Positions 1 through 6,179 of a stretch of 7,302 bases of DNA are shown piece by piece (position 1 is the stretch's first letter; every line of letters begins with the position of its first letter). The notes below the pieces were generated by a model. That model was not told where the DNA came from, did no database searches, and was given only the letters and a program-made list of their open reading frames with translations. Made by a program: the position numbers and the translations under genes. Source of the DNA: JACDBD01 sp050743385 (GTDB lineage: Bacteria; Actinomycetota; Acidimicrobiia; IMCC26256; JACDBD01); the NCBI GenBank assembly GCA_050743385.1, contig JBOGFJ010000092.1:1-7302 (forward strand), read 5' to 3'.

Positions 1-845
1 CCCACCTGGGCGCGAACCTCGCCCTGGGCGGTCGGGTCGAGGGCTGCAACCTCGTGTGCCCGTACCACTGGTGGGAGTGGGACGGCGACGGCCGCAACGC
101 CCGCATCCCCTACAGCGCGCGCACGAACGCCAGAGCCCGGGTGCGCACGTACCCGACGATCGACCGCAACGGGTTCGTCCTGTTCTGGTACCACCCCGAC
201 CGGGAGCAGGCGCCGCTGTGGGAGGTCCCCGACCTGGGCGAGTACTTCACCGACGCGTGGACCGACTTCATCCGCGCCGACTGGAAGGTTCGGTGCCCGT
301 GGCAGGAGCTCGCCGAGAACGGTCCCGACTACGTGCATCTCAAGACCGTGCACGGTGCCGCGACCGTCCCCGAGCTCGAGAGCCTCACGTTCGACGGGTA
401 TGGCAACCGTCTCCGCTCCAGGGTCGAGTTCGCGACACCCCGGGGGCCCCAGCCGGGCCGTATCGACACCGACAGCTGGGGGCCGGGGTTCTCGCTGGCG
501 AAGTTCACGGGGATCGTCGACACCGTGTTCCTCGCCGGCACGACGCCGATCGACTGGGAATGGACGTGGTCGATCAAGGCGTACAAGGTGCGCAAGCTCG
601 GCCACGACGAGGAGTCGCTGGCGCGCACGCTGCGGGTCGGCGACGCCCTCGTCGCCGACCTCCGCAAGCAGATGGCCGAGGACAACGTCATCTTCGACAA
701 CAAGATCCACGTGCCGAGCCCCGCGCTCGCCGACGCCGACGGTCCGATCCTCCAGTTCCGGAAGTGGGCGCAGCAGTTCTACGTCGACGGCGACCCCGTC
801 GCCGCCGGTCGCGCGTCGCAATCGCCCGAAGTCAGTACTCGATGA
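1..845 (+). CDS. Rieske 2Fe-2S non-heme iron oxygenase, KshA-like (5' partial)
   Basis: Terminal oxygenase component of a Rieske system; it would receive electrons from a separate reductase and hydroxylate or desaturate a ring substrate in the cytoplasm. The reading frame enters from before the window; 280 codons are visible (first full codon at 3), against roughly 380 for KshA. The first visible residue is a His followed by LGANLALGG, fitting the His of the CxH half of the Rieske motif, with its Cys just outside. The second half is CPYHWWEWD (Cys at 57-59, His at 66-68). The mononuclear iron motif is NGPDYVHLKTVH (Asp 327-329, His 336-338, His 351-353); the third ligand is probably the Asp at 681-683 in AEDNVIFDNK. 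The C-terminal DGPILQFRKWAQQFY is typical of the KshA/DAF-36-like group. Family membership is seen; steroid substrate is inferred, helped by the thiolase/DUF35 pair at the other end. A different ring substrate is possible. Confidence 0.85.
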   Translation, partial: HLGANLALGGRVEGCNLVCPYHWWEWDGDGRNARIPYSARTNARARVRTYPTIDRNGFVLFWYHPDREQAPLWEVPDLGEYFTDAWTDFIRADWKVRCPWQELAENGPDYVHLKTVHGAATVPELESLTFDGYGNRLRSRVEFATPRGPQPGRIDTDSWGPGFSLAKFTGIVDTVFLAGTTPIDWEWTWSIKAYKVRKLGHDEESLARTLRVGDALVADLRKQMAEDNVIFDNKIHVPSPALADADGPILQFRKWAQQFYVDGDPVAAGRASQSPEVSTR

Positions 846-1758
846 CGACCGAGCCGCTGCCGGCCTGGACGCCCGCCGTGGTCGAGGCATCCGTGGCCGA
901 CGGGTGCACGAGGCTGGCGCCGCCGCCCCCGCCGCCGCCCGAGCGGAGGCTGTTCAGGGCGTCCCCGGCACCGGCGCCGCCGCCGAAGCGACCTCCCCCG
1001 CCACCGCCGGCGTTCGCGCCGACCCCCGCGCCGCCTTCGGTGCCGGGAGGATCTCCCCCGGCAGCCGGGTTGCCCGGGTCGCACAGGAGCGGTGGGTTCC
1101 CGACCGCAGGCCCGCCGTCGCCGCCCGCGGCGTTGGTACCGCCCTTGCCACCGGGGCAGACGTTGCCGGCCCCGCCGTCCCCGCCCGCGATGCCGCCACC
1201 GGGGCCACCGGGGCCACCGGCCGCGTCTCCGTCGGCAGCTCCGCCGCCTCCACCGCCACCACCGGCGGCGACGAGTACGGTCTCGCCCCGGCGGACGTCG
1301 CTGGAGCCACCTCCGGAGCCACCCTGCGGGCCCGCACCGCCGCCGCGAGCCGTTCCGCCGAGGGTGTCGGGCGCGCCGCCCTTGCCACCGTTGGGAGAAC
1401 CGGTCTCCCCGGCACACCCGACGTCGACGACCAGCTGCTCACCCGCCGCGACCGCGAACGTGCCCGTCGCCGCGCCGCCGCCACCACCCGCGCCACCCGG
1501 CGTGTCGGCGTCACCCTTGATGAAGTCGGCGCCTGCGCCGCCCTGACCGCCCGTCGCGCGAATGGTCACCCGGGACACACCCGCCGGCACCGTGAACGTC
1601 TGGCTCTCCTGGGTCGGGCCTGCGACGCAACCAAAGGCTTCCGAGCCTGACGGCGGTGGCGCCTTCTTCATCGGCGCACACGCCGCCAGCGCCAGCATCC
1701 CGACGCTCGCCACCACCATCAGCGCTCGCGTCCATCGGACCTGCTCGACTCGTCGCAC
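832..1758 (-). CDS. Secreted glycine-rich lipoprotein
   Basis: A 308-residue protein predicted to be exported and lipid-anchored on the outer face of the membrane. It has a basic N-terminus, a hydrophobic stretch at residues 12-26 and a lipobox LAAC with the acylated Cys at 27, then a short Lys/Pro-rich linker. Residues 53-69 (QTFTVPAGVSRVTIRAT) form a beta segment that often opens bacterial glycine-rich domains; residues 70-280 are dominated by Gly with runs up to eight, and the protein closes with a strand, GSGSVVIEY. Four further Cys (44, 115, 201, 226) could form disulfides outside the cell. The order resembles ALK/LTK-type glycine-rich domains, but that is from memory of the pattern. The GTG start is chosen because a perfect AGGAGG lies 7 nt upstream. 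The gene stands alone and its 3' end overlaps the oxygenase 3' end. Function unknown; surface adhesion or cell-envelope structure is a guess. Confidence 0.85.
   Translation of the reverse strand: MRRVEQVRWTRALMVVASVGMLALAACAPMKKAPPPSGSEAFGCVAGPTQESQTFTVPAGVSRVTIRATGGQGGAGADFIKGDADTPGGAGGGGGAATGTFAVAAGEQLVVDVGCAGETGSPNGGKGGAPDTLGGTARGGGAGPQGGSGGGSSDVRRGETVLVAAGGGGGGGGAADGDAAGGPGGPGGGIAGGDGGAGNVCPGGKGGTNAAGGDGGPAVGNPPLLCDPGNPAAGGDPPGTEGGAGVGANAGGGGGGRFGGGAGAGDALNSLRSGGGGGGGASLVHPSATDASTTAGVQAGSGSVVIEY
1195..1221. repeat. Three tandem 9-bp units inside the glycine-rich gene
   Basis: GCCACCGGG is repeated three times head to tail, the last copy ending in C. On the coding (minus) strand it gives the Gly-Pro-Gly-Gly-Pro-Gly-Gly-Gly part at residues 181-189 of the lipoprotein. 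Being a multiple of three, length changes here would keep the frame. Confidence 0.7.
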
Positions 1759-1765
1759 CCACCAA

Positions 1766-1771
1766 CCTCCT
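1766..1771 (-). promoter_or_regulatory. Ribosome binding site of the glycine-rich lipoprotein
   Basis: AGGAGG on the minus strand, 7 nt before the GTG at 1758-1756. This perfect Shine-Dalgarno decides the start: the next in-frame ATG (residue 14) lies inside the signal peptide's hydrophobic core and would remove its basic N-terminus. Confidence 0.85.
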
Positions 1772-1815
1772 CGTCACGGTGTCTTCCACTCGCCACCACG
1801 GTGCGCACGTCGTTT

Positions 1816-1829
1816 CCGGCCACGGCCGG
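1816..1829. repeat. Perfect inverted repeat upstream of the lipoprotein gene
   Basis: CCGGCC-AC-GGCCGG: two 6-bp arms with a 2-bp spacer, ending about 58 bp upstream of the lipoprotein start codon. The position suits an operator near the promoter, but such palindromes are easily met by chance in DNA this GC-rich. Confidence 0.4.
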
Positions 1830-1962
1830 CTGGGTGGTTGCCCGCGGTGGTGCGATGCCCTGACGGTACGGACGGCCGCCGTCGTTCGCATCGCGCGATC
1901 TGCCCAAATACGTTCCGTGCCGCGTGGTGATTTCTCTGTAGACCAGTCCTCACCCGAGCCCG

Positions 1963-2442
1963 CTACGCCGATTCCGTACGCCCCGCGAGGCCATGCATCG
2001 CGTCGCCCAGATCGCGGCGGAACCTTCGCTGCATGACCTTGAACGGCAGGTGGAACCACCAGCTCGGCGCGAAGGCCTGGTCGTAGGTCACCAACGAACC
2101 GCCGCCCCGCCGGCCCTCGATCGTCACGCGTTCGTTGATCGATGCGAACATCCTTCGTGACGCCGATACCGCCCGGAACGCGTACCGGGACCCGACCTCC
2201 CAGGCCAGGAACTCCTCTTCGAGCACGAGTCCGGGAAGGCGGACGCGACGCCGAGCTCCCACGCCCGACGCCGCTCCGGTGACGGTCATCTCCTGCACGA
2301 CCGGGAACCACTGGGGCCACGACTCGTGGTCGGCGAGCACCTCCCAGACGGCGCTGGGCGACGCCGCGATCTCACGGGACGCCGAGCACCGCTTGGGAGC
2401 CTGTTCGATCCAGGAATCCGGGTGGGTGTGCAGGGCGATCAC
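1963..2442 (-). CDS. SRPBCC-fold (polyketide cyclase/dehydrase-like) protein
   Basis: A 159-residue cytoplasmic protein of the START/Bet v 1-like SRPBCC superfamily, which binds hydrophobic small molecules in a deep pocket; some members are cyclases or dehydratases, many are of unknown role. The diagnostic N-terminal part is visible: a first strand then IAASPSAVWEVLADHESWPQWFP (residues 25-47), the usual helix followed by the W-x-x-W-x-P turn. It continues with alternating strands (LEEEFLAWEVGSRYAFR, residues 74-90) and a C-terminal amphipathic helix with FKVMQRRFRRDLGDAMHGL (134-152). The GTG start at 2442 overlaps the methyltransferase stop as GTGA; a longer reading frame back to 2604 only mirrors the methyltransferase gene. 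The coupling suggests it acts on, carries or protects the same small molecule as the methyltransferase. Substrate unknown. Confidence 0.85.
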   Translation of the reverse strand: MIALHTHPDSWIEQAPKRCSASREIAASPSAVWEVLADHESWPQWFPVVQEMTVTGAASGVGARRRVRLPGLVLEEEFLAWEVGSRYAFRAVSASRRMFASINERVTIEGRRGGGSLVTYDQAFAPSWWFHLPFKVMQRRFRRDLGDAMHGLAGRTESA

Positions 2443-3233
2443 GCCGTCGCCACCACGATGTGTGCCGGATGGTCGAAGGCCACGGTGCCGTCGGAGTCCA
2501 CGAACGACGCCAGCTCGACCCGAGCCGCCGCGAGCAGCCGGTCGAGGTCGTCGTCGCTGATCATGTCGGCGAGCGTCCACCCCCGGACGTCGGTGTGGAC
2601 CCAAGCGTCGATGGAGGGGAAGCGCGCGACTCCCGGCCGGGTGGTGACCGAGGCGTCGAGGCCCGCCGCGGTGGACAGCCTCGTGAGGTCATCTCGATGT
2701 CCGAGCGCGTACGGGACCCGGAGGGCGTCGGCGACGTCGGCTCCGAAGAGCTGGTCGAGCAACTCCACCATTGCGGCGTACCCGGGCACGAGGTCGAGGC
2801 CGGTCCAGACCGCGACCGCGATCTGCCCTCCCGGCCGGGCAACCCGCCGCATCTCGCGGATCGCAGCCATGGGGTCGTCGAAGAACATCAGGCCGAACTG
2901 GCTCACGACGACGTCGAAGGCATCGTCGTCGAACGGCAACGATTCGGCAGGAGCTTGCTCCCACGTCACCGACGGGTCGTGTCGTCGTGCGACCGTCAGC
3001 ATCCCGTCGTTGATGTCGACGCCCGTGACCTGTCCTGACGGGCCGACGCGGGAGCGGGCAACCCGCGCCAAGATGCCGGTTCCACACGCCACGTCGAGCA
3101 CCGACTGACCCTCGACCATCATCGCCGCGTCGCACAGTTGCGGTGCCCACTGCTCGAAGAGCGCGGGGAGGAAGAACTCGTCGTAGATCTCCGCCGCGGC
3201 GGCGGCGACCTGGCCGGTCCGGGCATCTACCAT
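2439..3233 (-). CDS. Class I SAM-dependent methyltransferase (UbiE/type 11-like)
   Basis: A 264-residue cytoplasmic enzyme predicted to transfer a methyl group from S-adenosylmethionine to a small molecule. The Rossmann signature is clear: motif I VLDVACGTG at residues 45-53, the acidic ribose-binding Asp73 in GVDINDGML, AESLPFDDDAFDVVV (96-110) around motif II, and a post-motif strand ARPGGQIAVAVWTG (132-145). The N-terminal helix EIYDEFFLPALFEQW (15-29) is the usual cap. ATG at 3233 is chosen because GGAGG lies 5 nt upstream; the frame extends further upstream (to 3446) but would then run over the divergent regulator gene. It is the first gene of an operon with the SRPBCC gene (GTGA overlap) and is divergent from the AfsR-like regulator, 72 bp away. 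Substrate cannot be read from the sequence; C-, O- or N-methylation are all possible. Confidence 0.9.
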   Translation of the reverse strand: MVDARTGQVAAAAAEIYDEFFLPALFEQWAPQLCDAAMMVEGQSVLDVACGTGILARVARSRVGPSGQVTGVDINDGMLTVARRHDPSVTWEQAPAESLPFDDDAFDVVVSQFGLMFFDDPMAAIREMRRVARPGGQIAVAVWTGLDLVPGYAAMVELLDQLFGADVADALRVPYALGHRDDLTRLSTAAGLDASVTTRPGVARFPSIDAWVHTDVRGWTLADMISDDDLDRLLAAARVELASFVDSDGTVAFDHPAHIVVATA

Positions 3234-3238
3234 GTCGA

Positions 3239-3243
3239 CCTCC
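3239..3243 (-). promoter_or_regulatory. Ribosome binding site of the methyltransferase
   Basis: GGAGG on the minus strand, 5 nt before the ATG at 3233-3231. It supports this start over upstream in-frame codons, which would overlap the regulator gene. Confidence 0.75.
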
Positions 3244-3266
3244 GGAATGTCCCGTTGTCGCGGGGG

Positions 3267-3279
3267 CTGACAGTGGCAG
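3267..3279. repeat. Imperfect palindrome in the divergent promoter
   Basis: CTGACAGTGGCAG: five of six base pairs match around a central G. It lies close to the midpoint of the divergent intergenic region, as expected for an operator serving both directions. Short enough that chance is possible. Confidence 0.4.
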
Positions 3280-3286
3280 GCTCGGA

Positions 3287-3304
3287 GTGCAGCCGAGGTG
3301 CAGC
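3287..3304 (+). promoter_or_regulatory. GTGCAGC direct repeat with 11-bp period, candidate SARP/AfsR site
   Basis: GTGCAGC occurs at 3287-3293 and again at 3298-3304, separated by CGAG. Heptamers repeated every 11 bp are the known geometry of binding sites for the OmpR-like DNA-binding domain of SARP/AfsR regulators. The repeat ends one base before the ATG of exactly such a regulator and contains its ribosome binding site, which suggests negative autoregulation if it is real. No third copy is evident. Confidence 0.4.
3295..3298 (+). promoter_or_regulatory. Ribosome binding site of the AfsR-like regulator
   Basis: GAGG, 7 nt before the ATG at 3306. The other nearby candidate ATG at 3333 has no Shine-Dalgarno, and the upstream ATG at 3138 lies inside the opposite-strand methyltransferase gene. 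Confidence 0.65.
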
Positions 3305-3305
3305 G

Positions 3306-6086
3306 ATGGTGCGGACGCTCGAACCGGCGCGCATGGTCGAGGTCCTCGGTCCGGTGCGCGTCGCCGGCGCACAGCTCACGAGCCCGACCCAGTTGACGCT
3401 GCTCTCGGTGCTCGCCGCCGCGGTACCCGAGACGGTCCCGTTCCACCGCCTCATCGACGCGGTGTGGGACGACCCCCCGCGGTCAGCCGAGAACTCCCTG
3501 CACTCTCATCTCACCCGGCTGCGACGGATCCTCGGCGGGGGGTCGATCGTACGCGAGGGCACCGCGTACCGGCTGGCGTCTCCCACCGACGCGGCGCAGT
3601 TCGTCGCCCTCGTGGAGCGCGCGGCCTCATCGGATCCCGCGACTCGGCAACGCGACCTCACCGAGGCACTGGCAATGTGGCGGGGCACACCATTTGGCGA
3701 CTGTTCCGGGCACCGGTTCCTGCGCGCGCCGGTCGATGCGCTGACCACCACGTACAGCCGGGCCGTGCGCGAACTCGCCGGACTCCATCTGGTCGACGGA
3801 GACCCGCTGGCCGCGGTCGCAGCGCTCCAGGGTCTGGTCGCGACGCAGCCCCTCGACGAGGAGAACTGGGCGCTGCTCGTGGAGGCGCTGGAGGCGAGCG
3901 GCCGCCGGGCCGAGGCACTCCGGGCCGTCCAGGACGCGATCCGCGCCCTCGCCGAGGTCGGGCTCGACCCCTCGGGCCGACTGCGGGATGTGGAGGCGGC
4001 AGCGCTGCGGTCGGGACCGGTGTCGCGAAGCGGAGCCGACGTTCCCCGACCGGCCGGCCGCCTCGTGGGGCGGGCGCCGCTCGTCGAGATCCTGACCGCG
4101 ACCGTCGGGTCGCCGGGTTGGGCGACTCTGGTCGGTCCCGGTGGCGTGGGAAAGACGCGGTTGGCCATCGAGGCCCTCGGGCGAGCCGTCGGCCCCGTGG
4201 TGTTCTGCGATCTCACCGAGGCCGACACCGCCGACGTCGAGGTGACCCTGGCCCGAGCCGCGGGCGTGCCGCTCCAACCGCCCTACCTCGATCGCGTCGC
4301 GACCCGTCTCGCCGCGCCCGGCACGGTGCTCGTACTCGACGGTTGTGAGATCGTTGCCCCCACCGTCGTCGACCTCGGGACTCGCCTGACGCGGCGCTGC
4401 CCCGAGCTGCGGGTGCTCGCGACGAGTCGCATACCGGTCGGCGTGGCCGGCGAACGACTGATCGAGATCGAGCCACTGGGTGGCGACGAGGCCGCCGAGC
4501 TGCTGCGTGCTCGGGTGGTCGATGCCGGGATGGAGCCGCCGGGGCGGGAGGTGCTCGACACCCTCTGCCGCTCGGTCGACCGTCTTCCCCTCACCATCGA
4601 GATGGTTGCGGGCTCGTTGCGGAGCCTCTCGGCCGAGGCGCTCCTCGGCGTCATCGACGATCCGCTCACGGTGCTCGGCGGCCCCGAGGGTGATCTCGCG
4701 TCGAGCGTCGCTCGGTCTGTCGATCTGCTCGACGACGACGAACGCACGACGTTCGAACGTCTCTCGATGTTCCGGGGACCGTTCGTCCTCGAGACCGCGA
4801 GCAGCCTCCTCGAGAGTCGAGGCGCAGATCCGGCGTACGTCGGTCGCTTGCGGTCCCTGCGCGAGCGTTCCCTCGTGTGCGCCGTCGACACCGGCGCCGG
4901 CCGTCGCCTGAAGATGCTGGACACGATCCGCGCCGTCGGGCGGGCACGCCTCGGGCAGCGAGACGATGCGCGGGATGTCGAGGCGCAGTTCGTGGAGACG
5001 TTCCGCGCGCGGTCGCTGCAGGTCGATGCCGGGCTGCGTACCACCGACGAGGTGCGCTGGACGGCGGTCGCGGACGCAGAGATCGTCGACCTGCGAGCCG
5101 CCCACCGAGCCGCGATCGCGCGCGGCGACGCTGACGCCGCGATGACCATCGCGGCGTCGATGTTCCACCTCGTCTACGACCGCCTCCGTCTCGACATCGC
5201 GGAGTGGGCGGACGAGGCGCTCGACGAGTTCGGTGACGCCCATCCGCTCGCGGCCAGGGTGCTGGCGGTCGCCGCGCTGGGTGCCATGCACACCGACGAT
5301 CACGACCGAGCGTGGGCGTACGCCGAGCGAGCGAGAACCATCGACGGCCCGCCGGTGGCCCATGTCGAGCTCGTCGTCGCCAATCTCGGTCTGCAGAGTG
5401 GCGACCTCGCCACGACCGCGTCGGCGGCGCGAAACATCGTCGCCTCGGCCGAGGCTGCCGCTGACCCGTACATCATTGCTGTCGGCCACATCCTCCACGC
5501 CCTCGCGATCGGGTACGGCGGCGATCGCGACACCGCGCTCGACATCGCGAAGGTGCAAAGGGCAATCAGCCGTCGGGTCGGCGCACCGACGCTGCTCGCG
5601 TACGCGGACTACCTCGAAGGCGAGCTGCTCAGCGAGTCCGACCCCGAGCTGGCGTTGGAGCTGCTCCGCCGAGCCCACGACCGGGCCGTCACCAGCACCA
5701 GCTCACTGGCCGAGGGGGTGGCGCTCGTGACGATCACGTCGATCCGGGCGCGATCCGCCGACCCGACCGGCGCGGACGAGGAGTTCGGCTCCGCCGTCCG
5801 GCACTGGCGCGCCCGGGGCGATTGGAACCACCAGTGGGCGACGCTGAGGAACTTCGCCGAGTACCTCACACGCTCCGGCCGTGAGGACGTCGCCGGTGTG
5901 ATCATCGGCGCAGCCGACGCCCACGGGTCGCAGGCCTACGGGGCCGAAGCCGTCCGGCTGGAGACGGCACGGGACCTCATCGAGCGCCGCCTCGGCCCGA
6001 GGGCGCACGAACGCCTTCGGGCTACCGGTCGCTCGCTCACGAGGGACGAGCTGCTCGACCACGCCTTGACCGCGTCAGGGAGATGA
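3306..6086 (+). CDS. AfsR/SARP-family BTAD transcriptional regulator with NTPase and helical repeats
   Basis: A 926-residue cytoplasmic regulator. In order: an OmpR/SARP-type winged helix (about residues 10-92; starts VEVLGPVRV, includes SAENSLHSHLTRLRRILG); a bacterial transcriptional activation domain, BTAD (about 95-235; contains PLDEENWALLVEALEASGR); a STAND/NB-ARC-like NTPase with Walker A GPGGVGKT (277-284), Walker B VLVLDGCE (341-348), sensor-like LRVLATSR (368-375) and RLPLTIEMVAG (426-436) where GLPL is usual; then a long alpha-helical, TPR-like region to the end. NTP binding probably switches it between inactive and DNA-bound forms in response to an unidentified signal sensed by the helical repeats. 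There is no C-terminal LuxR helix-turn-helix, so DNA binding must come from the N-terminus. The ATG at 3306 has a GAGG 7 nt upstream. It is divergent from the methyltransferase operon, its most likely target besides itself; a role in the flanking catabolic genes is possible. Confidence 0.92.
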   Translation: MVRTLEPARMVEVLGPVRVAGAQLTSPTQLTLLSVLAAAVPETVPFHRLIDAVWDDPPRSAENSLHSHLTRLRRILGGGSIVREGTAYRLASPTDAAQFVALVERAASSDPATRQRDLTEALAMWRGTPFGDCSGHRFLRAPVDALTTTYSRAVRELAGLHLVDGDPLAAVAALQGLVATQPLDEENWALLVEALEASGRRAEALRAVQDAIRALAEVGLDPSGRLRDVEAAALRSGPVSRSGADVPRPAGRLVGRAPLVEILTATVGSPGWATLVGPGGVGKTRLAIEALGRAVGPVVFCDLTEADTADVEVTLARAAGVPLQPPYLDRVATRLAAPGTVLVLDGCEIVAPTVVDLGTRLTRRCPELRVLATSRIPVGVAGERLIEIEPLGGDEAAELLRARVVDAGMEPPGREVLDTLCRSVDRLPLTIEMVAGSLRSLSAEALLGVIDDPLTVLGGPEGDLASSVARSVDLLDDDERTTFERLSMFRGPFVLETASSLLESRGADPAYVGRLRSLRERSLVCAVDTGAGRRLKMLDTIRAVGRARLGQRDDARDVEAQFVETFRARSLQVDAGLRTTDEVRWTAVADAEIVDLRAAHRAAIARGDADAAMTIAASMFHLVYDRLRLDIAEWADEALDEFGDAHPLAARVLAVAALGAMHTDDHDRAWAYAERARTIDGPPVAHVELVVANLGLQSGDLATTASAARNIVASAEAAADPYIIAVGHILHALAIGYGGDRDTALDIAKVQRAISRRVGAPTLLAYADYLEGELLSESDPELALELLRRAHDRAVTSTSSLAEGVALVTITSIRARSADPTGADEEFGSAVRHWRARGDWNHQWATLRNFAEYLTRSGREDVAGVIIGAADAHGSQAYGAEAVRLETARDLIERRLGPRAHERLRATGRSLTRDELLDHALTASGR

Positions 6087-6121
6087 CAGACGGCTTCGCG
6101 ACTTCCCGCCGGGCGAGCACC

Positions 6122-6173
6122 CGAACCTGCGCGCCCCGCGCGCCGCTTCGAGCGCGAACAGCGCGCAGGTTCG
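6122..6173. terminator. Inverted repeat between convergent genes, probable bidirectional terminator
   Basis: The arms CGAACCTGCGCGC (6122-6134) and GCGCGCAGGTTCG (6161-6173) are perfectly complementary over 13 bp. The 26-nt loop holds a smaller hairpin, CGCT-TCG-AGCG. The element sits in the 93-bp gap between the regulator stop (6086) and the DUF35 stop (6180), so it can end transcripts from both sides. There is no T-run on either side, as is common for hairpin terminators in high-GC actinobacteria. It also resembles a REP-like palindrome. Confidence 0.75.
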
Positions 6174-6179
6174 TGGGGG

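Larger units (their letters stand above)
1759..1962. other. Non-coding region upstream of the lipoprotein gene
   Basis: This 204-bp gap lies between the stop of the SRPBCC gene and the start of the lipoprotein gene, both on the minus strand. It should hold the lipoprotein promoter. I find no convincing -35/-10 pair on the minus strand; a GGAAC (minus strand, complement of 1912-1916) resembles an ECF sigma -35 box but has no clear partner. It contains a 14-bp perfect inverted repeat (1816-1829) and two short perfect palindromes, GTGCGCAC (1801-1808) and ATCGCGCGAT (1890-1899). There is no obvious terminator hairpin with a T-run after the SRPBCC stop. Confidence 0.5.
3234..3305. promoter_or_regulatory. 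Divergent promoter region (methyltransferase operon / AfsR-like regulator)
   Basis: These 72 bp separate the start codons of two divergent genes, so both promoters must lie here or reach into the coding starts. I see no clear sigma-70 -10 box on either strand. The region holds an imperfect palindrome near its centre (3267-3279) and a short direct repeat next to the regulator start (3287-3304). A shared control element for both transcripts is an inference from geometry. Confidence 0.6.

Noticed and set aside
56..1546. Long plus-strand open frame rich in Pro and Arg
   Set aside because: It runs through the oxygenase in another frame and then mirrors the Gly-rich gene: Gly codons (GGN) read as Pro on the other strand. 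No domain is recognisable.
355..1650. Second long plus-strand open frame over the same region
   Set aside because: Ser/Arg/Ala-rich low-complexity translation typical of an off-frame reading of GC-rich DNA; it overlaps two well supported genes.
1912..1916. ECF sigma -35-like GGAAC on the minus strand upstream of the lipoprotein
   Set aside because: No matching -10 element at 16-18 bp, and the motif lies about 155 bp from the start codon; not enough to call a promoter.
1511..2320. Minus-strand open frame spanning the lipoprotein start, the gap and part of the SRPBCC gene
   Set aside because: It is off-frame to both genes, bridges a clear intergenic region and lacks recognisable sequence; the lipoprotein frame has a lipobox and a strong ribosome binding site.
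3138..3305. N-terminal extension of the AfsR-like regulator to the ATG at 3138
   Set aside because: It would overlap the start of the divergent methyltransferase by about 96 bp, shows no family similarity, and the ATG at 3306 has a good ribosome binding site.
3234..3446. N-terminal extension of the methyltransferase to 3446
   Set aside because: The extra 71 residues are Arg/His-rich antisense of the regulator's winged helix; the ATG at 3233 has GGAGG 5 nt upstream.
3627..5678. 683-codon open frame antisense to the regulator
   Set aside because: The length comes from high GC content opposite a real gene. The translation is Arg/Gly/Asp-rich without motifs, while the plus strand shows intact Walker and BTAD motifs.
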